Below, piece by piece: positions 1-5,582 of a stretch of 6,493 bases of DNA. The stretch spans positions 1 through 6,493 of the forward strand of contig JAIIAN010000169.1 of the NCBI GenBank assembly GCA_022717655.1, read 5' to 3'. Numbering within the stretch: position 1 is the stretch's first letter; each line of letters begins with the position of its first letter. Under the pieces are notes generated by a model, which did not search any database, was not told where the DNA came from, and saw nothing but the letters and a program-made list of their open reading frames with translations. Origin of the DNA: Bacillota bacterium (GTDB lineage Bacteria; Bacillota; Clostridia; Lachnospirales; Lachnospiraceae). The position numbers were made by a program, and so were the translations under genes.

Positions 1-981
1 CATATGAATAACTATTGTGTGGAAACTTCCGAAAAGACAGGTGCAAGTTATGAGCCAATTGAAAAACCAGACCCAAAACCGGAAAATGAAGCTGAAATTT
101 TAGGAACGTATCACTTAAATGGTGTACAGGCAACGTCTTATTGTCGAATCCGTTACACCAGTGGATGGGATATGAAGCGTACCGAACGTCAGAGATATAT
201 TATTTCTCTGATGGTAGAAAAGGCAAAAAAAGCAAGCCTTTCTACCTTAAATGATATTATGGATGAAGTGTTCCCGATGATTAAAACAAACTTTACAAAG
301 ACCGAGTTAATTCAGCTTGGAATGGGAATCCTTTCTTATCAGTTAGGAGATACACAGGGCTTTCCAAAGAGTAACATCATGGGAGAAGAAGTTAAAAATG
401 CAATTGGACTGGACTGTGTTGTTCCGACAACATTGGAAGCAAATGTCAAACAGTTACATGCATTTTTATTTGACCAGGAAGATTATAAACCATCTGAGAC
501 AGTCTTAAAGAGAAGTGATTATATTGCAGCTCATACCGGATTTGGAAATGATTATGTTTCCGATGAATTAAAACAGTATATTTCAGACAGGGCATCAACA
601 TTAGACGATGAGTCTGATACCGAGGAAGAGACAGATACCCAATCTGATACGAACAGTAAGACTTCAGTTTCAGATGAGACACCAGCTTACAGTCGGGATT
701 CTTCTTATTCTGATAATGACAGCAGTTACGATAATTATAGTAACAGTAATTCTAATTATAATTCCAATTATGATGATTCTAATTATGATGACGGTGATGA
801 CGACTATGATTATGAAGATAATAGTGACAGCTATAGTGGATATGGTAACAATAATGGCTACTATAATAATTACAATGAGGATAATGGCGGCAACGATGAG
901 TCTGGCAGTTCCAATTCCGGAGAAAGTGATTATAGTGACAGTAGTTACAGTGATAATACCTATAGTGAAGGGGAAGAATAA
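1..981 (+). CDS. LCP (LytR-CpsA-Psr) family wall-polymer ligase, 3' part, with long acidic Ser/Asp/Asn/Tyr tail
   Basis: This is the C-terminal part of an LCP-family protein; these enzymes attach polyprenyl-linked glycopolymers such as teichoic acid or capsule to peptidoglycan outside the membrane. The reading frame is open from base 1 (first codon cat), so the ATG at base 4 is probably internal and the N-terminal membrane anchor and first half of the catalytic domain lie upstream. Counting from that Met, residues 38-64 carry the family signature: LNGVQATSYCRIRYTSG followed by RTERQR, with Arg48, Arg50, Arg59, Arg62 and Arg64 in the region that binds the lipid pyrophosphate in known LCP structures. 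Helical LCP C-terminal sequence continues to about residue 195. Residues 199-325 are low complexity, nearly all S, D, N, Y, E, G and T, with 17 Tyr after residue 228 and no LPXTG sorting motif. Family assignment is firm; the substrate and the tail's role are unknown. A terminator follows 30 bases after the stop. Confidence 0.88.
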   Translation, partial: HMNNYCVETSEKTGASYEPIEKPDPKPENEAEILGTYHLNGVQATSYCRIRYTSGWDMKRTERQRYIISLMVEKAKKASLSTLNDIMDEVFPMIKTNFTKTELIQLGMGILSYQLGDTQGFPKSNIMGEEVKNAIGLDCVVPTTLEANVKQLHAFLFDQEDYKPSETVLKRSDYIAAHTGFGNDYVSDELKQYISDRASTLDDESDTEEETDTQSDTNSKTSVSDETPAYSRDSSYSDNDSSYDNYSNSNSNYNSNYDDSNYDDGDDDYDYEDNSDSYSGYGNNNGYYNNYNEDNGGNDESGSSNSGESDYSDSSYSDNTYSEGEE

Positions 982-1011
982 AAAAGAATCTGATTGAAAA
1001 GATTCTCAGAG

Positions 1012-1039
1012 GGGATGTCGTTTAACGGCATCCCTTTTT
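1012..1039 (+). terminator. Intrinsic terminator after the LCP gene
   Basis: A 9-bp stem (GGGATGTCG with CGGCATCCC, one G-T wobble) encloses a TTTAA loop and is followed by TTTTT. It should end the LCP transcript. A weaker inverted repeat (GAATC at 986-990, GATTC at 1001-1005) lies just upstream. The 37 bases from here to the next start contain no convincing -35/-10 pair, so the glycosyltransferase may depend on partial read-through or on a promoter that I do not recognise. Confidence 0.85.
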
Positions 1040-1076
1040 CTAAACTAATAAGAATAAAAAAATAAGAGGAAATCAC

Positions 1077-2018
1077 ATGAGAGATTTATTTGAAAATGGG
1101 AAAAAGCCGGAAGTATCAGTGATTATACCGGCATACAGACCAGGAATAAAATTTGAGCGTCTGCTGAAAAAAATTCAGAAGCAGAGCTATCCGGTAAAAG
1201 AAATTATTGTAATGAATACAGAAAAAAAATATTGGAATATGGACTGGGAGTTTGTAAATCCAAATCTGAAAGTCTATCATATCCAAAAATCAGAGTTTGA
1301 TCATGGAAAGACCAGAGCAGAGGCAGTAAAATTAAGTACCGGTGATATTCTGGTGCTTTTTACGCAGGATGCAGTGCCGGCAGATGAATTTGTAATTGAA
1401 AATCTGGTAAAGGCGTTTCAAAATACGAAAGTCGGAGCAGCTTATGGACGCCAGCTTCCAAATCCAGATTGTGGGGTGATAGAACGTTATACCAGGACAT
1501 TTAATTATCCAGATAAAAGCCGAATCAAGGGAAAAGCAGATTTGGATGAATTAGGAGTAAAAACATTTTTCTGCTCCAATGTTTGTTCAGCTTATCGAAA
1601 AGATTTATATCTGGAGGCGGGTGGATTTATTACACATACAATTTTCAATGAAGATATGATTTATGCCGGAAAAATTGTGTTAAAAGGTTATCTGGTGGCT
1701 TATCAGGCAGATGCAAGAGTGTTTCATTCTCATAATTATGGCAATGTGGAACAGTTTAAGAGAAATTTTGATTTGGCAGTTTCGCAGACAGACCATCCGG
1801 AAATCTTTGGAACTGTGAAATCTGAAAAAGAGGGAATTCGTCTGGTAAAAAATACAGCTCGTTATTTATGTAAAATTCATAAACCGTGGCTGGTTGTTGA
1901 CCTGGTGATAAAGAGTGGATTTAAATTCTTAGGATACCGTACAGGAAAAGTCTATAAACGTCTGCCTGAAAAAGTGATTTTAGCATGTACGATGAATCCG
2001 TCGTACTGGAAAAAATAG
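1077..2018 (+). CDS. Family 2 glycosyltransferase, rhamnosyltransferase-like
   Basis: This is a cytoplasmic GT-A fold glycosyltransferase of 313 residues, close to the usual size of bacterial rhamnosyltransferases of family GT2 that build O-antigen-like or wall rhamnan chains from nucleotide sugars. Residues 13-23 (VSVIIPAYRPG) form the first nucleotide-binding strand. DHGKTR (75-80) matches the D-H-G-x-x-R motif common in rhamnosyltransferases. TQDAVP (96-101) occupies the DXD-like metal/sugar-nucleotide position. FFCSNVCSAYRKDLY (164-178) is the acceptor-side segment, and NED (191-193) supplies the likely catalytic acid/base region. No transmembrane span is obvious. The start is set by AGAGGA at 1065-1070, 6 bases before the ATG. 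The preceding LCP gene fits a shared role in wall or surface polysaccharide assembly, but a terminator separates the two genes. Rhamnose as the donor sugar is inferred from motif style only; another deoxyhexose is possible. Confidence 0.88.
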   Translation: MRDLFENGKKPEVSVIIPAYRPGIKFERLLKKIQKQSYPVKEIIVMNTEKKYWNMDWEFVNPNLKVYHIQKSEFDHGKTRAEAVKLSTGDILVLFTQDAVPADEFVIENLVKAFQNTKVGAAYGRQLPNPDCGVIERYTRTFNYPDKSRIKGKADLDELGVKTFFCSNVCSAYRKDLYLEAGGFITHTIFNEDMIYAGKIVLKGYLVAYQADARVFHSHNYGNVEQFKRNFDLAVSQTDHPEIFGTVKSEKEGIRLVKNTARYLCKIHKPWLVVDLVIKSGFKFLGYRTGKVYKRLPEKVILACTMNPSYWKK

Positions 2019-2039
2019 AATAATTTTTTTAAGAATCTA

Positions 2040-2079
2040 TGATTTTTATCACATTTTGGACACAATTCCCTGCTAAACT
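2040..2079 (+). promoter_or_regulatory. Putative htrA promoter with response-regulator-like direct repeat
   Basis: An extended -10 box, TGCTAAACT, occupies 2071-2079 (TGn plus TAAACT), about 31 bases before the htrA ATG. No -35 box lies at the normal distance: the best TTGGAC (2056-2061) is only 12 bases from the -10. Where a -35 would sit there is a direct repeat, CACATTTTGGA (2050-2060) and CACAATTCCC (2061-2070), with an 11-base period, the spacing used by OmpR/PhoB-type response regulators. A small inverted repeat TGAT-TTTT-ATCA (2040-2051) overlaps its left edge. The sequence features are direct; control by a two-component system is inferred, partly because htrA genes of Bacillus are controlled by CssR, a regulator of this type. 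No intrinsic terminator separates this region from the upstream glycosyltransferase. Confidence 0.45.
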
Positions 2080-2110
2080 GTGCTCATAAAGAGAAAAGGG
2101 AGTAGTTACT

Positions 2111-3820
2111 ATGAGCGAAGAATTCAAAAATGAATTTGATGAAAATAAAGAAACAGGTAATGGAAATGTAGCAGAAGAAACAGAGACTGTTTTGGACAAC
2201 AGTGTATCGGAATCGGAAGAAACAGCAAATGAAAGTGCAGTAACACAAGAACCAGCAAGTGCACCGACACCAGAAAATCCGATTTATGCAAGAGCTTATC
2301 AGCCACATGAACAGCAGGAGTCCATAAAAGAAGAATGGTATCAGGAAGAACAAAAGGAACAGAAACAACAACAGCAGCAAAGTTATAATGCGTATCAGTT
2401 TACTGCTCCGGAATCAAAGATGCCGAAAAAATCTGGTAAAAAATCAAGTGGACAGGGCAGAAAATTTGGCACGGTTGTTGCGACAGCAGTTGTATTTGGA
2501 TTGGTTGCAAGTGCAGTTTTTCAGGGAACAAATTATGTGGGAAGCAAATTAAATCCACAGGAAAAGAAATCTGTTCAGGTACAGTCCACACAGACTATTA
2601 ATCAGAATGATTCTTCAGATTCAAAAAGCAGTACATCAGGAAGCACTGCGGGAACTTCAAGTGTAAGTCAGGTTGTAAAAAATGCCATGCCGTCGATTGT
2701 ATCCATTATAGGAGTCAGTGTTCAGGAGATTCCCCAGATTTATCAGTACTTTGGATACGGACAGGAGCAGGAAACCGAGAGTAGTGGTTCTGGAATCATT
2801 GTAGGACAAAATGATACGGAACTTTTAATTGCGACAAACAATCATGTAGTCAGTGGAACAGATTCCCTTACTGTATGCTTTACAAATCAGGATGGAAGTG
2901 CCGTAACCGGAAATGGTGATGTAGAAAAAACCAGTACGGAAGGTGAAAGTGGAAGCACAAATCAGGATGGTCAGGACAGCAGTTTAGATGATGTTCAAAG
3001 CGGTGCAGTATCTGCACAGATTAAAGGAACCGATGCAGATAATGACCTTGCTGTCATTGCAGTAAAATTAGAGGATATTCCGGAAGATGTATTAAGCCAG
3101 ATTAAAGTGGCAACAATTGGAGATTCTGATTCCCTTCAGATGGGCGAACAGGTTGTTGCGATTGGAAATGCACTTGGATATGGTCAGTCAGTGACAAGTG
3201 GTTATGTCAGTGCATTAAATCGTCAGGTAAGTTCCGATGATACAGATGGCACATTTATTCAGACCGATGCAGCAATCAACCCTGGCAACAGTGGCGGTGC
3301 ACTTTTAAATATGAAAGGTGAACTGATTGGTATCAACTCCGCAAAAATTGCTTCCGATGAAGTAGAAGGAATGGGATTTGCAATTCCGATTTCTAAGGCA
3401 GAACCAATTTTGGATGAGATGATGAATCAGGAAACTCGTTATAAAGTAGAAGATGAAGATAAAGCAGCGTATATTGGAATTACCTGTGAAAATGTAACCA
3501 GCGATGTCAATCAGATGTATGGAATCCCTCAGGGCGTCTATGTAGATACAGTAGTAAAAGGTGGACCGGCAGAAGAAGCAGGAATCAAAAAAGGTGATGT
3601 CATTACTAAGATTGATGGTACTGCGATTGATGCATACAAAGATTTGGTAGACAGACTGGAATACTATGAAGCTGGTGAAACAGTAGAATTTGAAGTTTAT
3701 CGTGCACAGGATGGAGAGTATAAAGCACAGAAAATCAGCGTAGCCTTGGGCGCAAAGAAAGATGCACCGAGCACAAATTCTTCTTCAAATCAGAAGCAGG
3801 ATGGAAAGAAGAATAAATAA
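2111..3820 (+). CDS. htrA: HtrA/DegP-like membrane-anchored serine protease with PDZ domain
   Basis: This S1C-family protease and chaperone degrades misfolded proteins at the outer face of the membrane. Order of parts in 569 residues: an acidic, Gln-rich cytoplasmic leader (1-107, with a Q run at 86-90), a basic stretch (106-118), one transmembrane segment (about 120-138), a Ser/Thr-rich linker (155-185), the trypsin-like protease domain (about 186-435) and one PDZ domain (about 453-545). The catalytic triad is visible as His245 in ATNNHVV, Asp312 in NDLAVI and Ser394 in GNSGGAL. It is longer than Bacillus HtrA proteins (about 400-450 residues) because of the leader and because roughly 30 Gly/Ser/Asp-rich residues (263-296) sit between the His and Asp strands. 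The tail (548-569) is polar and basic. The start is set by AGGGAG at 2097-2102, 8 bases before the ATG. The gene appears to be a single transcription unit between its own promoter region and a terminator, in keeping with an envelope-stress gene. Confidence 0.95.
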   Translation: MSEEFKNEFDENKETGNGNVAEETETVLDNSVSESEETANESAVTQEPASAPTPENPIYARAYQPHEQQESIKEEWYQEEQKEQKQQQQQSYNAYQFTAPESKMPKKSGKKSSGQGRKFGTVVATAVVFGLVASAVFQGTNYVGSKLNPQEKKSVQVQSTQTINQNDSSDSKSSTSGSTAGTSSVSQVVKNAMPSIVSIIGVSVQEIPQIYQYFGYGQEQETESSGSGIIVGQNDTELLIATNNHVVSGTDSLTVCFTNQDGSAVTGNGDVEKTSTEGESGSTNQDGQDSSLDDVQSGAVSAQIKGTDADNDLAVIAVKLEDIPEDVLSQIKVATIGDSDSLQMGEQVVAIGNALGYGQSVTSGYVSALNRQVSSDDTDGTFIQTDAAINPGNSGGALLNMKGELIGINSAKIASDEVEGMGFAIPISKAEPILDEMMNQETRYKVEDEDKAAYIGITCENVTSDVNQMYGIPQGVYVDTVVKGGPAEEAGIKKGDVITKIDGTAIDAYKDLVDRLEYYEAGETVEFEVYRAQDGEYKAQKISVALGAKKDAPSTNSSSNQKQDGKKNK

Positions 3821-3835
3821 AAAGATAGGTCAGAA

Positions 3836-3867
3836 AATATCACGGGAATGTTCTTGTGGTATTTTTT
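3836..3867 (+). terminator. Intrinsic terminator after htrA
   Basis: AATATCAC (3836-3843) pairs with GTGGTATT (3856-3863) through one T-G wobble, and the 12-base loop can pair further through GAA/TTC with wobbles. The stem runs directly into a T-tract ending at 3867. It begins 16 bases after the htrA stop codon. Confidence 0.8.
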
Positions 3868-3919
3868 GCGTTTAACCCAGCAGAGACCACGAAAGTCAAC
3901 TTGCTCTTTTTTGAATAAC

Positions 3920-4093
3920 TGATACCAACGAATTGCTACGCTGTAATGCTACAGCTCACGCAATTCTACAAACATTCAAACTCCGCTGATTTACGATGTA
4001 AATCGCTGCTTTCTCATGTTTGAGCGGGTCTCAAAGTCAAATGTCTTATCATGCAAGCATGAAAGTCATTTGACATTTTGACCCTTGGTATCA
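3920..4093. repeat. 174-base multi-armed palindromic element (possible MITE-like repeat or structured RNA)
   Basis: The htrA-cotJA gap of 313 bases holds no gene; most of it is this element. The outer ends are a perfect 9-bp inverted repeat, TGATACCAA (3920-3928) and TTGGTATCA (4085-4093). Inside are three consecutive hairpins. Arm 1 (3930-3966): GAATTGC/GCAATTC, then GCTGTA/TACAGC around an ATGC loop. Arm 2 (3969-4022): CAAACAT/ATGTTTG, an internal loop, then GATTTAC/GTAAATC around GAT. Arm 3 (4026-4084): GGGTC/GACCC, GTCAAATG/CATTTGAC and TCATGC/GCATGA with few mismatches. Only 1, 2, 3 and 0 bases separate the parts, so the whole folds as a four-way junction. No reading frame or transposase is inside it. 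Copies elsewhere in the genome cannot be seen here, so 'repeat' is an inference; a non-coding RNA on either strand is the alternative. Just left of it, GAGACC (3883-3888) could compete to pair with GGTCTC (4027-4032), and AAAGTCAA occurs at both 3892-3899 and 4033-4040. Bases 3868-3919 show nothing else. Confidence 0.6.
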
Positions 4094-4097
4094 TAAT
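4070..4097 (+). promoter_or_regulatory. cotJA: Possible promoter for the cotJ operon, embedded in the palindromic element
   Basis: TTGACA (4070-4075) matches the vegetative -35 consensus exactly and is followed after 16 bases by CATAAT (4092-4097). A perfect TATAAT lies at 4097-4102, but 21 bases from that -35, which is too far for a standard pair. Bacillus cotJ genes are read by the mother-cell sigma factor SigE; I could not find a clear SigE -35/-10 pair here, although AATACTGT (4101-4107 region) faintly resembles a SigE -10. The true start is therefore uncertain. Confidence 0.35.
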
Positions 4098-4133
4098 ATA
4101 ATACTGTATCTTTTATTTTCAGGGATTATTATT

Positions 4134-4409
4134 ATGGAAAGATATTGTATGCAAAATCATTATACCTGTCGTTCTTGTCATCCAAACAGGATGTCAGAGA
4201 ACCGTTCCATGCAAAACCGTTCTTTCGGTGGTGATTGTTTTGAGGATACCGCCATTTATAAACATGCAGACCATCTGCCTCTTACAATGGCTTATGTTCC
4301 GATGCAGAAGTTCTCTGGAACATTTTCCCTTCAGAAAAGTCTGTATTGTGGAACAATTTTTCCAGAACTTTGTAAACCATTTTGTGGAAAGAGAGGTCGT
4401 TGCAGATGA
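4134..4409 (+). CDS. cotJA: Spore coat-associated protein CotJA
   Basis: This is the first gene of a cotJABC operon; CotJA is a small protein needed to place CotJC in the spore coat. Of 91 residues (Bacillus CotJA is about 80), the family core is the C-terminal half: LTMAYVPMQKF (50-60), then SLYCGTIFPELCKPF (69-83), which match the conserved 'AYVP' and 'GTIFPEL-KPF' blocks. The N-terminal 45 residues are poorly conserved and polar. The protein has eight cysteines (5, 12, 15, 35, 72, 80, 84, 90), including a CRSC pair, unusually many for its size and suggestive of disulfide or metal cross-links in the coat; that role is inferred. The start is set by AGGGA at 4121-4125, 8 bases before the ATG. 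The stop codon overlaps the cotJB start (ATGA, 4406-4409). Confidence 0.9.
   Translation: MERYCMQNHYTCRSCHPNRMSENRSMQNRSFGGDCFEDTAIYKHADHLPLTMAYVPMQKFSGTFSLQKSLYCGTIFPELCKPFCGKRGRCR
4392..4396 (+). promoter_or_regulatory. cotJB: Ribosome binding site deciding the cotJB start
   Basis: AGAGG lies inside the end of cotJA, 9 bases before the ATG at 4406. An in-frame ATG at 4382 would lengthen CotJB by 8 residues, but this binding site falls after it, and CotJB proteins begin close to the 4406 start. Translation of cotJB is probably coupled to cotJA. Confidence 0.7.
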
Positions 4410-4663
4410 ATCAGTGTCGTGAACAAACTGCCTTGCTTCAATATATCAATGAAGTTAGTTTTGCAGTCAATGATATGAATTTGTATTTAGATACGCATCC
4501 GGAAGATAAAAAGGCATTGGCTTTTATGGAAGAACACATAAAAATGCGCAAACGTGCTTTAAAAGAATATGCCATGAAATACGGACCACTTACGATTGAT
4601 ACGACTGATGATGGTCAGAGCTGTTCCTGGGAATGGGTGATGCAGCCCTGGCCGTGGGAATAA
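4406..4663 (+). CDS. cotJB: Spore coat protein CotJB
   Basis: This 85-residue protein has the CotJB domain, a small helical partner of CotJA and CotJC in the spore coat. Family marks run through its whole length: LLQYINEVSFAVNDMNLYLD (10-29) followed by THPED, a helical charged middle, EYAMKYGPL (about 54-62), and the characteristic WEWVMQPWPWE end (75-85), close to the family's 'W-WV-PWPWE' terminus. Length agrees with Bacillus CotJB (about 87). I chose the start at 4406 because it overlaps the cotJA stop by four bases (ATGA) and follows a ribosome binding site at 4392-4396. The next gene, cotJC, is 64 bases downstream with no terminator between, so all three genes are likely one transcript. 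Confidence 0.9.
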   Translation: MNQCREQTALLQYINEVSFAVNDMNLYLDTHPEDKKALAFMEEHIKMRKRALKEYAMKYGPLTIDTTDDGQSCSWEWVMQPWPWE

Positions 4664-4727
4664 TCTGAACGCAGATAATCAGTCCCCGTTTTATGTAGAG
4701 TAAAAGAGCAGAAAGGAAAGTATTTTT

Positions 4728-5366
4728 ATGTGGAATTATGAAAAACGGCTTCAGTTTCCGGTTAATATTAAAACGCCAAATGCGAAACTTGCCTTATTTA
4801 TCATGAGTCAGTATGGTGGTCCAGACGGTGAAATCGGTGCATCTATGCGTTATCTTTCTCAGCGTTTTACCATGCCAAACCGTATTGCAATGGGAACGCT
4901 AAACGACATCGGCACGGAAGAACTTGCACATCTTGAGATTGTTTCTACGATTGTGCACCAGTTGACCAGAAACCTATCCATGGAAGAGATTGAACAGTCG
5001 GGTCTTGGTCCGTATTATATCGACCATACCGTGGGAATCTGGCCACAGGCAGCGGGGGGAGTTCCGTTTAATGCCTGTGAATTTCAGTCAAAAGGTGATC
5101 CGATTACGGATTTATTTGAAGATTTGGCTGCAGAACAAAAAGCACGGAGCACTTATGATAATATCCTGCGTGTCGTAAAAGATTCGGAGGTAGCAGAGCC
5201 GATTCGTTTCCTGCGGGCAAGAGAAATTGTGCATTTCCAGCGTTTCGGTGAAGCTCTTCGTTCCGTACAGGAAGAATTGGATTCGAGAAACTTCTATGCA
5301 TTTAATCCAAGTTTTGACGCACCTTGTAAGGCGTTTTGCGAATCCACAGCAAAAAACATGAATTAA
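4728..5366 (+). CDS. cotJC: Spore coat protein CotJC, manganese-catalase family
   Basis: CotJC is a coat protein with the ferritin-like di-manganese catalase fold; related enzymes turn hydrogen peroxide into water and oxygen. The 212-residue protein opens with the typical MWNYEKRLQFPV and YGGPDGEIGA blocks. All five metal-ligand positions expected from Mn-catalases are present: Glu35 (GPDGE), Glu65 and His68 (EELAHLE), Glu136 (LAAEQKAR) and His169 (REIVHFQRFGEAL). Catalytic activity is therefore plausible, though in the coat the protein may be mainly structural. It is slightly longer than Bacillus CotJC (about 190 residues), with a C-terminal extension carrying Cys200 and Cys204 that could join cross-links with the Cys-rich CotJA; that is inference. 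The start is set by AAAGGA at 4712-4717, 10 bases before the ATG. It closes the operon; the first terminator-like hairpin downstream is at 5437-5483. Confidence 0.94.
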   Translation: MWNYEKRLQFPVNIKTPNAKLALFIMSQYGGPDGEIGASMRYLSQRFTMPNRIAMGTLNDIGTEELAHLEIVSTIVHQLTRNLSMEEIEQSGLGPYYIDHTVGIWPQAAGGVPFNACEFQSKGDPITDLFEDLAAEQKARSTYDNILRVVKDSEVAEPIRFLRAREIVHFQRFGEALRSVQEELDSRNFYAFNPSFDAPCKAFCESTAKNMN

Positions 5367-5383
5367 ATGGAACGTAAAATAAT

Positions 5384-5412
5384 TTGACAATTGAGTATGA
5401 TTCTGTTATTAT
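5384..5412 (+). promoter_or_regulatory. Strong vegetative (SigA-type) promoter upstream of the helicase
   Basis: TTGACA (5384-5389, perfect) and TATTAT (5407-5412, five of six) are separated by 17 bases, the ideal spacing. It begins 17 bases after the cotJC stop. Transcription would start near 5419-5421 and give a leader of about 160 bases before the helicase ATG, interrupted by the hairpin at 5437-5483. Confidence 0.8.
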
Positions 5413-5436
5413 AGTTTTCGCTGACTAAGTTTTGTG

Positions 5437-5483
5437 AGATGCCACAATAAGCATTACGAGCGCTTACTGTGGCATCTATTTTT
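5437..5483 (+). terminator. Intrinsic terminator in the helicase leader (possible attenuator)
   Basis: AGATGCCACA (5437-5446) pairs perfectly with TGTGGCATCT (5468-5477). After one A-C mismatch, TAAGC (5448-5452) pairs with GCTTA (5462-5466) around a 9-base loop. ATTTTT (5478-5483) follows. The hairpin is a good stop for cotJ transcripts, but it also lies about 17 bases after the expected start of the 5384-5412 promoter, so most of that promoter's transcripts would end as RNAs of about 65 bases. A small competing hairpin, TTGTG (5432-5436) with CACAA (5443-5447), would break the lower stem and could act as an antiterminator; this is speculative. Bases 5484-5582 hold only weak alternatives for a second promoter, such as TTGTGA (5516-5521) with TCTATT 17 bases later. 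Confidence 0.8.
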
Positions 5484-5582
5484 CTGTCAATTCATAGAAA
5501 AACAGATAAAAAATCTTGTGATTGTTTTTAGTGTTGTTTCTATTGATGTACAGATGCCTATTAACAGAAAGGAATTTGATAT

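Noticed and set aside
608..997. 129-codon + strand open frame overlapping the LCP tail, rich in Ile/Met/Val/Thr
   Set aside because: It is the +1 frame of the low-complexity GAT/AAT/AGT codons of the LCP tail; its hydrophobic repeats follow from that composition, and no ribosome binding site or family motif is present.
2084..2380. 98-codon - strand open frame rich in Phe/Leu/Cys
   Set aside because: It is the antisense of the Glu/Gln-rich HtrA leader (GAA/CAG read as TTC/CTG); no start signal or recognisable domain.
3920..4093. Reading the palindromic element as an insertion sequence or CRISPR remnant
   Set aside because: There is no transposase frame, no clear flanking target duplication, and no regularly spaced repeat-spacer pattern.
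4097..4102. Perfect TATAAT as the cotJ -10 box
   Set aside because: The nearest TTGACA is 21 bases away and TTGACC only 13, so neither makes a standard promoter with it; the site may be AT-rich chance.
4382..4405. Longer cotJB start at ATG 4382
   Set aside because: The ribosome binding site at 4392-4396 lies after this ATG, and the ATGA overlap plus family length favour 4406.
5112..5390. - strand open frames opposite the end of cotJC
   Set aside because: They are antisense to a strongly conserved gene, with no ribosome binding site and no recognisable protein features.
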